DNA from: Flavobacteriaceae bacterium UBA1903
Lineage (GTDB): Bacteria; Bacteroidota; Bacteroidia; Flavobacteriales; Flavobacteriaceae
Direction of reading: 5' to 3'
Length of the DNA: 64,000 nucleotides
NCBI GenBank assembly: GCA_002337605.1
Contig: DDGL01000004.1
Coordinates: 45,786-109,785, forward strand
Under the pieces are notes generated by a model that made no database searches, was not told the origin of the DNA, and saw nothing but the letters and a program-made list of their open reading frames with translations. A program made the translations under genes and the position numbers. Positions 52,474 through 60,226 of the stretch are shown in pieces (position 1 is the first letter of the stretch; each line of letters begins with the position of its first letter).

Positions 52474-53681
52474 TTTCCTGTAACATACTCCTTCAAATAA
52501 CTAAATCGCTCTGTTAACTTCCCCTCTGCCGTTGTCATTCTGGCGCGTTTTAAGATACCCCGTTCGTCATCGTTAAAAAAGGCTGGGATCACATGCTCAA
52601 TAAACATCTCTCCAAAACCTTCGCTGGCGTCTTTGGGTAGTTCGCAAGGCAGGTTATCTACTGCCATTACGGCAATACTGTTGGGAGTTCCAAAAGGTAC
52701 TTCGGTTTCGGTTTTTGGGTCGTAGCCATAAAAAGGGTCTGCAATGGTACTGGGACGGATGGTACTTGCCACGGGACCATCGATATCGCAGGAAATATCG
52801 GCTACCAGGTTTATTCTGAAATCTTCTCGTTTGGCATCTTCCCGTGTAAATAAATACGGGGCTTTATTCCCATAAAAATGTCCTGCAATAAAATAATCTG
52901 TCTGGGCTGCGTAGGGCATAAAATTGCTTTCATAGCCCGTAGGATCTTTGTAAAAAGCATACTTCTCCCCTACTTTTCCATCTTTTCGTTTGCTGTATTC
53001 CAATACGTCTGCCATACAATACACAGGTTCGGTAAATTCTGAAGTTAAGTACAAGGCATCGCTTACTTGTTTAATTTTTAAATAGTCCAGAATTTCCTTG
53101 GCTCCTTTGGCTACTTTTCCTGTGCCCGTCAATAAAATTTTAATGGCTGGCAGCGAGATCTTATCAAGTTCTGCCTTAACAGCATTTAAGTCGGCTAACG
53201 TTTCCACTTTGGGCAACGTAAACAAGCCGTCACGAATTCCTAAAGCCCTGAATCCGTTATAAGCGCCTACCAGTCCTGCATACCGTCCAAAACCTATCAA
53301 TCTGGCTCCATTTTGTTTTACAATGGTCTCATGATCGAACATTTCAATATTTTTTTCGAGCATTGCCACCAGTAACTTTCTGTTATAAGGTTGCTTTTTT
53401 ATGGTATGGCTGAAATAGAAATATTTTTTATTTGGAATCAGCGCATCTACAGGCACTTCTTTAACGCCCAGCATAACATCGGCTTCCGAAACATTTTTCT
53501 TAACTTCAAAACCAGCATCTTTATATGCTTGATCCGAAAAAACCCTAATAGCACTGGACTCCACAATAAACCTTGCTTCCGGAAACTTTTGTACAGCATC
53601 TTTTAAAGCTGCAGGTGAAAAAACGACACGACGATCTGGCGGGTTTTTACGTTCTTTAATAATAGCAAAGGTTATAGGCAT
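52470..53681 (-). CDS. Saccharopine/alanine dehydrogenase-like NAD(P)-dependent oxidoreductase
   Basis: A 403-residue cytoplasmic protein with the N-terminal AlaDh/PNT-type fold (IKERKNPPDRRVVFSPAALK; SEADVMLGVKEVP; FFSH-like FYFSHTIKKQPYNRKLL), a Rossmann region with ILLTGTGKVAKGAKEILDYL, and the C-terminal SCDIDGPVASTIRPSTIADP. Such proteins are annotated as saccharopine dehydrogenase (lysine-forming) or alanine dehydrogenase relatives. The glycine motif is GTGKVAKG rather than the textbook GxGxxG. The reaction is not certain. Monocistronic, convergent with the DUF3857 gene. Confidence 0.75.
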   Translation of the reverse strand: MPITFAIIKERKNPPDRRVVFSPAALKDAVQKFPEARFIVESSAIRVFSDQAYKDAGFEVKKNVSEADVMLGVKEVPVDALIPNKKYFYFSHTIKKQPYNRKLLVAMLEKNIEMFDHETIVKQNGARLIGFGRYAGLVGAYNGFRALGIRDGLFTLPKVETLADLNAVKAELDKISLPAIKILLTGTGKVAKGAKEILDYLKIKQVSDALYLTSEFTEPVYCMADVLEYSKRKDGKVGEKYAFYKDPTGYESNFMPYAAQTDYFIAGHFYGNKAPYLFTREDAKREDFRINLVADISCDIDGPVASTIRPSTIADPFYGYDPKTETEVPFGTPNSIAVMAVDNLPCELPKDASEGFGEMFIEHVIPAFFNDDERGILKRARMTTAEGKLTERFSYLKEYVTGN

Positions 53682-53735
53682 TTGGAATACTTTTTGAATA
53701 GTTATATAAGGTCTGCGAAGATACTATTATTCTTG

Positions 53736-53743
53736 TATCTTTG
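53736..53743 (+). promoter_or_regulatory. Putative -7 box before the structured palindromic element
   Basis: TATCTTTG exactly matches TAnnTTTG and ends 6 bases before the outer stem of the element at 53750, so the element could be the 5' end of a transcript. No clear -33 box is visible. Confidence 0.35.
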
Positions 53744-53749
53744 CCACCC

Positions 53750-53823
53750 GCGTGAGGGATTGTAGCGACATCCCCCGATAGCTATCGGGGATACAGCGGA
53801 AAGCCCGACCCTTGTGGTCACGC
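53750..53823 (+). ncRNA. Structured palindromic intergenic element
   Basis: GCGTGA (53750-53755) and TCACGC (53818-53823) form an outer stem enclosing a perfect 18-bp palindrome, CCCCGATAGCTATCGGGG (53773-53790), and the conserved-looking AGCGGAAAGCCCGACCC. Similar sequences recur between genes in flavobacterial genomes; from memory this may belong to a known class such as the Flavo-1 motif, but I could not verify that. Only one copy is in this window, about 165 bases upstream of the tmRNA. Confidence 0.5.
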
Positions 53824-53987
53824 CCTCCTCAATACAATACTACAAAAAGGTAGTATCACTCGGAGGCCTTATGTTTAACAACATATTGAATTGTTCTTTG
53901 ATAAAATTATCAGGTTTTAGTTTTAATACGCTTATTAACAACAGTTTTGTACTGTTTCCTGCGTACGTATTACTGAAAACTGTAAAC

Positions 53988-54383
53988 GGGGCCGACTGGT
54001 TTTGACAGCGGGTCTTGTGGTATGGTAAGCATGTAGAGCGCTGGGAAACAGCTCTTAAATCTCATTTTTCACACTTTTTAAACGGCGAGAATAACTACGC
54101 CCTAGCAGCATAATCTGAATTATAGTAAGATATGCCTCGGCCCGTAAGACGGGCATGCAGGAAGTCACTCGAAGGCCTTGGTTTACGGCGTTCGATATAG
54201 TGGCTTCGTAAAAGTAAACCTATTGGGAATAGTGCCTTGATATTCCTGAGACACTTAAGCGAGGATAAGGAGTGCGTTGGTAGTTTTTGACCGGCAATCT
54301 CACGAAAATCTAAACAGAAACTAAACATGTAGAAAGCTGTAACGCAGCACGTTTGGACGAGGGTTCGAATCCCTCCGGCTCCA
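53988..54383 (+). ncRNA. ssrA: Transfer-messenger RNA (tmRNA)
   Basis: One-piece tmRNA of about 396 nt that rescues stalled ribosomes. The 5' end GGGGCCGACTGG... pairs with the 3' acceptor strand CGGCTCC (54376-54382) in a seven-pair stem with one G-U; A54383 is the discriminator. CCA is not encoded (CGA follows). The T-arm GGGTTCGAATCCC precedes it. The tag reading frame at 54084-54113 encodes GENNYALAA then TAA, the flavobacterial-type tag. An intrinsic terminator follows at once. Short ORFs over the gene on either strand are spurious. Confidence 0.95.
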
Positions 54384-54393
54384 CGACACTAAG

Positions 54394-54428
54394 AAAACCA
54401 CGCCGATAGGCGTGGTTTTGTTGTTTTA
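54394..54428 (+). terminator. Intrinsic terminator of tmRNA
   Basis: AAAACCACGCC and GGCGTGGTTTT form an 11-bp stem around GATA (54394-54419), followed by GTTGTTTTA. It starts 11 bases after the tmRNA 3' end. The right arm overlaps the left arm of a second long stem (54414-54429 with 54460-54475), so the two structures are mutually exclusive. Confidence 0.7.
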
Positions 54429-54487
54429 TGGAAATGCTGAGCTTGCTCAAAGCGTTGGAATAAAATAACAAAACCAGAGCGAAGCTC
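54394..54487 (+). repeat. Structured insert A (homologue of insert C)
   Basis: Between tail copies 1 and 2. Predicted elements in order: hairpin H1 (54394-54419), long stem H2 (54414-54429 with 54460-54475) enclosing TGAGCTTGCTCA (54438-54449), and hairpin H3 GAGC-GAA-GCTC (54477-54487). The same series occurs at 54718-54811 with base changes that preserve pairing. Confidence 0.65.
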
Positions 54488-54576
54488 GTGGCTTTCTTTT
54501 TGCTACATTTTAAAGGTGGGAACTACAATCCCTCCGGCTCCACGATAACTCACAACTGTAAAGTGGGTTAAAACAT

Positions 54577-54644
54577 AAGAAACCTGACAAGCATTTTCGC
54601 TTGATCGGGTTTTGTTGTTTTAAGACATCAGGGCTGCAAGCACT
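54577..54644 (+). repeat. Dispersed repeat B, copy 1 (terminator-like hairpin)
   Basis: A 68-base segment between tail copies 2 and 3, matching 60227-60294 at 57 of 68 positions by eye. It contains an imperfect hairpin (AAACCTGACAAGC with GCTTGATCGGGTTT) followed by TGTTGTTTT, then AAGACATCAGGGCTGCAAG. A shorter related piece (54548-54569) has a degenerate copy at 54943-54964. Confidence 0.7.
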
Positions 54645-54717
54645 GACAGTTGTAATTGCAGAACTGGACCCAGTAGGGATCACTATTTTATTAATCCCTC
54701 CGGCTCCACGACACTCA

Positions 54718-54811
54718 AAAAGCCACGCCGATAGACGTGGTTTTGTCATTTTATGAAGAAAATGAGCTTGCTCAAGTTTCGGAATGAAATGATAAAAGAT
54801 GGGCAACGCCC
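54718..54811 (+). repeat. Structured insert C (homologue of insert A)
   Basis: Between tail copies 3 and 4. H1 (54718-54743, CCACGCC-GATA-GACGTGG), H2 left 54741-54754 with right 54784-54797, inner palindrome TGAGCTTGCTCA (54763-54774) and H3 GGGC-AAC-GCCC (54801-54811). Relative to insert A, H2 has a T-A to C-G change and H3 an A-T to G-C change, both compensated on the opposite strand. Confidence 0.65.
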
Positions 54812-54875
54812 ATGGCTTTTTATTTGCAACATTGGAAAGGCGGGAAAGCTAATCCCTCCGGCTCCACTCAAAAAT

Positions 54876-54896
54876 CTACCTTCGGGTGGCTTTTTT
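54876..54896 (+). terminator. Intrinsic terminator closing the tmRNA repeat array
   Basis: CTACC and GGTGG pair around a TTCG tetraloop, followed by C and six T. The minus strand also has a T-run after the stem, so it may serve the convergent tolC-like gene (stop at 54976) too. Confidence 0.65.
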
Positions 54897-54975
54897 CGTT
54901 TCACCTTTAGGATTTGAGCGCCAACACTCCAGCTCTAATATCATTCACAACTGTATTATGGGTTGTCATAGAAAC

Positions 54976-56400
54976 CTAATTGCTTACTTCCTCCGCAATT
55001 CCCAGAACATTGTATAAACTTGCATTGGCGTTTAAATACTTTACCTGAAGCTCATTAGCTTTCAAGCTGGCTTCAATCAATTTTTGTTCGCGCAGGTTTA
55101 CCAAAAATAAAGAACTTTCCCCTAATTGAAATTTACGCTCTTCTGCTGCCACTAAGGTTGTATAGTCATTTACGATTTGCGCTGCAAGGTTATTTTGTTG
55201 CTGTAATGATACTATCTCAGTAGTAACTGCCAATATTTTATTTTGGAGGTTGAGTGATGTAGTGGCTCTTTCAAATGTAGCGTCTTGTAATTTTAAGGTT
55301 GCCAGTTTTAAATCACCACGTTCTTTTCTCAAAAACAAAGGAACGCTTAGATTTAATCCTGCTTTATAATTGGAAGTATTAAAACTATTTAACTGATCGC
55401 CATCTGGAGTCAAAAAATTATACTGTAAATTTACCTTGGGCAATAGTTTATTTTGTTTTAAAAACCTATCGACTTCTAGTCCATCTACTTTAGCGTCTAT
55501 ACTTCTTAATTTTGGGTGATTGGTTACCGTAGTTACATCCATTGTAATTCCCTCTAAGAATAAAGAACTTTCTAATACGGTATCATTGGGTAAGACTGGG
55601 ACTACAGAGGTTTCAATAAGTAACGGCACTTCATTAACCCATAAATAGGTACTGGCTTTTAAAGCTGCTTTTCTTCTATTTAGAGATGCTGCTTCCAGGT
55701 TCAACCTTCTGTCCTGCAATGTAATTCTTGCCTCAGTAGTATCTATGGCAGCTTTATCACCTACTTCTACACTTCGCTTTATACCTTTGAAACGTGTTTC
55801 AGCATTTCTTAAAAAACTTTTATAAATCTGTTGTTCTGTATAGGCTTCTACCCATTCCAGATAAGCAATACTGGCTTCAAAGATAAGTTGGTTTACCAAA
55901 AGGTCTCTTTCAGCACTGGTTTGTTCTACATAATAACGTGCTTTTTTAAGCATTGCCATACGGTCGTTAATGAGGAGACCTTGTGCTAAAGAAAAAGAAA
56001 CGCCTGCACTATACAGTCCATCTTGTGGAACAGTTAGACTCGGGTCTAAAAAAACACCTGTATTTTCTTCAAAATTAGCTTTAAACTCTATTCCATACCA
56101 GGTAGGAACTTTAAATGCTGCATTAAGTTCATCGTAATATTCAGTGCCCTTGAATTTTTTTCGATCGTAATCAATCTCAATTTTTGGATCAAATCCTCCA
56201 CGAGCTTTTAATAAAGTTGCTTCTCCAACACTTAACTTCAAATTTGCTTGTTTTACCAGAGGATGGTGTTGCTTTACATACCCCAAATATTCTTCGAACG
56301 TAAGCACACTGTCCATTTTAAATGCAGGTACCTGGGCTGTAACAATTCCAGTATAGAATAGAATACTTACCCATAAAAAGTTAGTAAATTGTCTTATCAT
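54976..56400 (-). CDS. TolC-family outer membrane efflux protein
   Basis: A 474-residue protein with a signal peptide (about 1-22, TGIVTAQ) and two OEP-type repeats rich in long helices with heptad character. Landmarks are QHHPLVKQANLKLSVGEATL, KGGFDP-like KARGGFDPKIEIDY, NHPKLRSIDAKVDGLEVDRF and LFLRKERGDLKLATLKLQDA. It forms the outer membrane duct of a tripartite exporter. It is the last gene of the tetR-ABC-hlyD-tolC operon, 8 bases after the HlyD-type gene. Substrate unknown. Confidence 0.85.
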   Translation of the reverse strand: MIRQFTNFLWVSILFYTGIVTAQVPAFKMDSVLTFEEYLGYVKQHHPLVKQANLKLSVGEATLLKARGGFDPKIEIDYDRKKFKGTEYYDELNAAFKVPTWYGIEFKANFEENTGVFLDPSLTVPQDGLYSAGVSFSLAQGLLINDRMAMLKKARYYVEQTSAERDLLVNQLIFEASIAYLEWVEAYTEQQIYKSFLRNAETRFKGIKRSVEVGDKAAIDTTEARITLQDRRLNLEAASLNRRKAALKASTYLWVNEVPLLIETSVVPVLPNDTVLESSLFLEGITMDVTTVTNHPKLRSIDAKVDGLEVDRFLKQNKLLPKVNLQYNFLTPDGDQLNSFNTSNYKAGLNLSVPLFLRKERGDLKLATLKLQDATFERATTSLNLQNKILAVTTEIVSLQQQNNLAAQIVNDYTTLVAAEERKFQLGESSLFLVNLREQKLIEASLKANELQVKYLNANASLYNVLGIAEEVSN

Positions 56401-56408
56401 ACCCTGTT

Positions 56409-57755
56409 TTATTTTACAGATTTTTCAGCCGTTGTGGGTGTGTAATAGTTAGGTGGAAATCCGTTTAGTTTTCGCCATATTTCAAACCATATGGGTACAT
56501 CTTCCAATAACGCAATAGAATAAGCACCAGATCCAACACGTATATTTTCAGGCCATTTTTCAGCATTTTCATCTGGTGCGATTAGGATCCTGAATTTTCC
56601 ATTTTCACTTATAAACGTTTCTACTGCAACCACCTTACCCCCATACGTACCAAATGAGGCATTTGGCCACCCGCTAAAAAAAATAGCCGGCCATCCGTCA
56701 AATTGAATTCGCACCTCTTCTCCCAAATGAATTAATGGTAAATCTATTGGGTTTACATACATCTCGACTGCTAGGTCATAGTCAGATGGCATAATATTAA
56801 CCAGACGCTCTCCTTCTTTAAAGGTCTCCCCAAGGCCTCCGCGAATGGCCTTATTAATATACCCGTTTTGCGGTGCGGTTATGTAATACATGGCATTTCG
56901 CATCTCATAATTGGTAGATTTATTTTCTAGTTTCTGGACTTCTGCGACAGCTTCAAACTGACTAGATTCAGCCGTATAGCGATCGCTACTTACTTTTGCA
57001 ATTTTATCGGCATATTCTGCAGCGACCCTGCTTATCTCTACCTGTGCGTTAAGAACTTCATTCTTGCTGGCCAAATATTTATTTTCTTGTGATATAAGCT
57101 TCGCCTGGGTTTCCTGAGTTTTCAATCTTTTTTCTTCTACATCTACTACAGATTTTAATCCTTCCTGTTGTAGTGTCTGAGTACGACTGAATTGTGTTTT
57201 GGCAATATCCAGATTGGTTTTAGCAGCTTCTAAATCTATACTATCACTTTTTACTTTTAATCGTGCTTGCTGTAGTTTATTTTCAGCTTGCTGTAATTTC
57301 AATCCTCTTTCCTGATTTAAAGCTCCTATCTGGTTTTTTAATGCTGAAATTTTACCATCATACGATGCTACAGATTGGGTTTTGGCATCCCGCTGTGCTT
57401 TCGTGCGATTAACTAATTGTGGATCCTGATATTCTGTTTTTATTTCAGAAATAAACAAAATTGTATCCCCTTTATTCACGAAATCGCCCTCTCTTACATA
57501 CCATTGTTCTATACGTCCCGGAATTTGAGATTGTATAGTTTGCGGACGTTGATCTGGTGTAAGTGTTGTAACAAAGCCGTTTCCAGTAACGTTTTGTGTC
57601 CAAGGTAAAAATAAAATGACAATAGTTATGATTCCAAAAACTACTAAAAACCTATTAAACTTCCAGTAATCTCTCGTTTTAAAAGCCTTTGAAAAGGAGC
57701 TATACCCTTCTAATGTTACTTTCTTATTAAGTTGATTATGTGAGATATTAAGCAT
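56409..57755 (-). CDS. HlyD-family periplasmic adaptor (membrane fusion) protein
   Basis: A 448-residue protein with one N-terminal helix (about 36-56, FLVVFGIITIVILFLPWTQ), a lipoyl half-motif (IPGRIEQWYVREGDFVNKGD), a long alpha-helical coiled-coil hairpin (about 120-255), the second lipoyl half (ITAPQNGYINKAIRGGLGE) and a beta-barrel C-terminal part. It links the ABC protein to the TolC-like duct. It overlaps the ABC gene by 8 bases. The length and long hairpin fit type I secretion or large-substrate export rather than small-drug efflux, but this is inference. Confidence 0.86.
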   Translation of the reverse strand: MLNISHNQLNKKVTLEGYSSFSKAFKTRDYWKFNRFLVVFGIITIVILFLPWTQNVTGNGFVTTLTPDQRPQTIQSQIPGRIEQWYVREGDFVNKGDTILFISEIKTEYQDPQLVNRTKAQRDAKTQSVASYDGKISALKNQIGALNQERGLKLQQAENKLQQARLKVKSDSIDLEAAKTNLDIAKTQFSRTQTLQQEGLKSVVDVEEKRLKTQETQAKLISQENKYLASKNEVLNAQVEISRVAAEYADKIAKVSSDRYTAESSQFEAVAEVQKLENKSTNYEMRNAMYYITAPQNGYINKAIRGGLGETFKEGERLVNIMPSDYDLAVEMYVNPIDLPLIHLGEEVRIQFDGWPAIFFSGWPNASFGTYGGKVVAVETFISENGKFRILIAPDENAEKWPENIRVGSGAYSIALLEDVPIWFEIWRKLNGFPPNYYTPTTAEKSVK

Positions 57756-59415
57756 TTGTGATATCTATTAAGGTTCCGTTGTTCAAGTATATAATTTTAG
57801 AGCAGTGTTTCCTCCACAGTGGATTTCGAGAAGAGATCACGATGCTCCATGGGTGGTCAGTATTTGTTAGATATTCTATAATTTTCTGCGCTTCTTCTTG
57901 TTCAAAATTTTCGAGTGGATCTTTTAGAACTAATAGCTCTGGATTATGAACAATCGCTCGGGCTAACACGATTTTTTTTGCGATAGAACCAGGTATGTGG
58001 TGTCCTTCAGAATATAGTAAGGTTTGAAGACCGTTGGATTGCTTTTTAATAAAAGGCAACAATCCGATTTTTCCCAAAACTTCATTTACTCGATCTCTTG
58101 AAATTGAAGGATCTCCTAATGTAATATTTTCCAGAATAGAGCCTTCAAATGGAAGTTGCTCTGGTAACACCTGCCCTACTTTGGCTCGATACTTATTTGG
58201 CCAGATTCCCTTTACCGATGTATCGTTAATATACAATGAGCCGCTAGTAGGAAAATGTATTCCGGACAACAGTTTTAAAAGTGTAGATTTTCCAGAGCCC
58301 GAAGGCCCGTCTAATAAGATGCACACTTTTGTTTGGATGGAGAAACTTATATCCTTCAAAACCTGTAACCCCTCTGATGTTGTATATCCCACCTTATCCA
58401 ATTCAACTTTTAAGGGTTGCTGGGTCTCAAAAGGATCGATTCCTTCCTGTAATTCTAGTTCTTTATCAACAACCTGCCCTATTTTTTCTAAAGAAGTAAG
58501 CACATCGTAAAAGGTTTCCAGTCCAGTGATTAATTTTTCAACCGAAGCGATCACCAATAGTATAATAATTTCAGCAGCTACAAACTGTCCTATATTCATT
58601 TGCTGGTTCAAAACCAATAGGCCTCCAATAAGCAATAAACCAGCTGTAACGAGCACCTTAAAACCAACCATTTGAATAAATTGTAGCAATAAAACCCTAA
58701 AATGGCTTTCACGGTCATTCAAATAATTTGTAGTTAATACATCATTACGCTGCATAGCTAGAGTAGTATTACCCGAAAGTTTAAAACTTACAATAGATCT
58801 TGCTATCTCCTGGATCCAATGTGCTACTCTGTATTTACTTTTAGACTCTTCCAAACTGGTTTCTAATCCCTTTTTTGCTGTAAATCGAAATACAACATAG
58901 ATAAGTACCACCAAAAAAACACCATAAATAATAAAGAAAGGATGATAAAAGGAAAGCAACAAGAGCCCGAAAATAATTTGCAATATAGCTGCTGGAAAAT
59001 CTATTAAAATTTTTGACAATCCTTTTTGAACCGTAAGCGTATCAAAAAAACGATTTGCTAATTCTGGCGGATAATAATTGCGCAATTCACTAGTCTTTAT
59101 TTTAGGAAACCTGAAAACAAACTCAAAAGAAGAGCGCGTAAAAATTTTTTGCTGAATATTTTCTAAAATTCGAATCTGCATGAGCTGTAAGATCCCCTGA
59201 AACGCTACTCCAAGGGTTACCAGAACCACCAATACGATCCACGAAGTAGAAATTTGAGCTCCTTGAATTAAATTAACAATTGCCTGTATTCCTAAGGGTA
59301 GCGACAGAGCCACAAGGCCCGCAAAGATGGCGTAATAAATTATTTGCCTAATATCTTTTTTATCCAGCTGCAATAATCCTACAAAGCGTTGCCAGGGTGA
59401 CATGGGTTGTTTCAT
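57748..59415 (-). CDS. ABC exporter (membrane domain plus ATPase) with degenerate ATPase motifs
   Basis: A 555-residue half-transporter: six helices (about 20-300) then a nucleotide-binding domain (about 335-555). Walker A is intact (GPSGSGKST, 370-378). Elsewhere the motifs are eroded: the signature reads IPGSI (474-478) instead of LSGGQ, Walker B reads LLVLKDP with Lys498 in place of Asp and Asp499 in place of Glu, and the H-loop position reads SSRNP. There is no N-terminal C39 peptidase or C39-like domain. A homodimer would have two weakened sites, so it may need a partner or work slowly. Operon: TGA of tetR overlaps its ATG by four bases. Confidence 0.82.
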   Translation of the reverse strand: MKQPMSPWQRFVGLLQLDKKDIRQIIYYAIFAGLVALSLPLGIQAIVNLIQGAQISTSWIVLVVLVTLGVAFQGILQLMQIRILENIQQKIFTRSSFEFVFRFPKIKTSELRNYYPPELANRFFDTLTVQKGLSKILIDFPAAILQIIFGLLLLSFYHPFFIIYGVFLVVLIYVVFRFTAKKGLETSLEESKSKYRVAHWIQEIARSIVSFKLSGNTTLAMQRNDVLTTNYLNDRESHFRVLLLQFIQMVGFKVLVTAGLLLIGGLLVLNQQMNIGQFVAAEIIILLVIASVEKLITGLETFYDVLTSLEKIGQVVDKELELQEGIDPFETQQPLKVELDKVGYTTSEGLQVLKDISFSIQTKVCILLDGPSGSGKSTLLKLLSGIHFPTSGSLYINDTSVKGIWPNKYRAKVGQVLPEQLPFEGSILENITLGDPSISRDRVNEVLGKIGLLPFIKKQSNGLQTLLYSEGHHIPGSIAKKIVLARAIVHNPELLVLKDPLENFEQEEAQKIIEYLTNTDHPWSIVISSRNPLWRKHCSKIIYLNNGTLIDITNA

Positions 59416-60095
59416 TTATATGCAATATTAAGAGAGTTAAAAACCAGGTGTTTATAAAATTCAGTTGGTGTGACTTTCGCACTACAGTCTGTTATCGTTG
59501 GAAAATGTTCTTTTAAAAAATATTGGTGCAGTGATCCTTCCACAACAGTACTCGCGAGAGATACAGGATATTTATATTCTGGCTTTACAGATAGTATAGC
59601 GTCTTTAACCCTGGAAACAAGACGTTTATAAATTGAAAAATAGCCCTCTTTATTGTCTTCATCTACTTCTTTTGTAAGAAAAGATTTAGAAAATTCATTG
59701 ATAACAATGGTATTTAGTTTCACCTCATCAATATGAGAAAAATTAGAATCTTCTTTAATAGCCATGGTAATAATTTCGAGCGTGGTTGCTAGTTTTTCTT
59801 CAGCACTTGTTATGCTGAAAGTCTTCAACACCAGTTGATACTCTATCCACGCCCAATACCAGGAAGTAAGGTATAATAAGAGTTTATGCTTGTTTTCAAA
59901 ATAGCGGTATACTGATGCCTCTGGTGATTTTATAAGCGCTCCTAACTTTTTGAATGTAAAGGCTTCAAAACCAATTTCACATATTAAAATAATACTACTC
60001 TCTACAATACGTTTTCCCAATTCAGAGGATTCCGGATCTTTCAGATAAATTTTATCATTCACCTTTATCTGTAAGTTTTTTAATAATTCCTGCAT
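59412..60095 (-). CDS. TetR/AcrR-family transcriptional regulator
   Basis: A 227-residue protein. The N-terminal helix-turn-helix is GKRIVESSIILICEIGFEAF then TFKKLGALIKSPEASVYRYF (about residues 27-66), ending ENKHKLLLYL as in TetR proteins. The C-terminal helical domain would bind a ligand or form the dimer. It is the first gene of the exporter operon and is preceded by a TATATTTG -7 box (60113-60120) and two palindromes (60121-60133, 60136-60160), which suggests autoregulation and control of the exporter. Confidence 0.83.
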   Translation of the reverse strand: MQELLKNLQIKVNDKIYLKDPESSELGKRIVESSIILICEIGFEAFTFKKLGALIKSPEASVYRYFENKHKLLLYLTSWYWAWIEYQLVLKTFSITSAEEKLATTLEIITMAIKEDSNFSHIDEVKLNTIVINEFSKSFLTKEVDEDNKEGYFSIYKRLVSRVKDAILSVKPEYKYPVSLASTVVEGSLHQYFLKEHFPTITDCSAKVTPTEFYKHLVFNSLNIAYK

Positions 60096-60112
60096 TTCAT
60101 TTAATTTGAAAG

Positions 60113-60120
60113 CAAATATA
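60113..60120 (-). promoter_or_regulatory. -7 box of the tetR-exporter operon
   Basis: TATATTTG on the minus strand matches TAnnTTTG, 18 bases before the tetR start, giving a leader of about 10 bases. The region immediately upstream is filled with palindromes. Confidence 0.5.
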
Positions 60121-60160
60121 ATAGTATTACTATCGAATAAATATAGTTTAACTATTTATT
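60121..60160 (-). promoter_or_regulatory. Tandem palindromes, probable TetR operator
   Basis: ATAGTA-T-TACTAT (60121-60133) is a perfect 13-bp palindrome, and AATAAATA...TATTTATT with inner GTT/AAC (60136-60160) is a near-perfect 25-bp one. They occupy the stretch between the -7 box and the expected -33 position, where a repressor would block RNA polymerase. Confidence 0.5.
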
Positions 60161-60226
60161 ATGAAAGTAAAGCCTGACGTCTATAAAAGATAACAGCATT
60201 CAAAATTGCGCTTTGGATGAAAATAA

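Larger units (their letters stand above)
54368..54867 (+). repeat. Four-copy array of the tmRNA 3' end (att-like echoes)
   Basis: The tmRNA 3' sequence AATCCCTCCGGCTCCAC occurs intact at 54368 (within ssrA), 54527, 54693 and 54851, spaced 159, 166 and 158 bp. Copies 1 to 3 continue CGA, and copies 1 and 3 share CGACACT. Copies 2 and 4 are preceded by GGGA-N7-TCCC, a degenerate T-arm. The 3' end of tmRNA is a classic integrase target, so these look like scars of repeated integration or excision, or a tandem duplication. No integrase gene is present. Confidence 0.85.

Noticed and set aside
53814..54005. Plus-strand ORF of 63 codons upstream of and into the tmRNA
   Set aside because: It runs through the tmRNA 5' end, and its residues follow the structured element and the ssrA leader. 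No family resemblance.
54095..54328. 77-codon ORF antisense to the tmRNA
   Set aside because: Entirely within the structured RNA gene on the other strand; an artefact of low stop density.
54510..54806. 98-codon minus-strand ORF in the tmRNA repeat array
   Set aside because: It spans two tail copies and the hairpin inserts; the sequence is explained by repeats and structure, and residues show no protein character.
54368..54867. CRISPR array formed by four tmRNA-tail copies
   Set aside because: Only four 17-base copies at about 160 bp spacing, with two spacers homologous to each other, one copy inside ssrA, and no cas genes.
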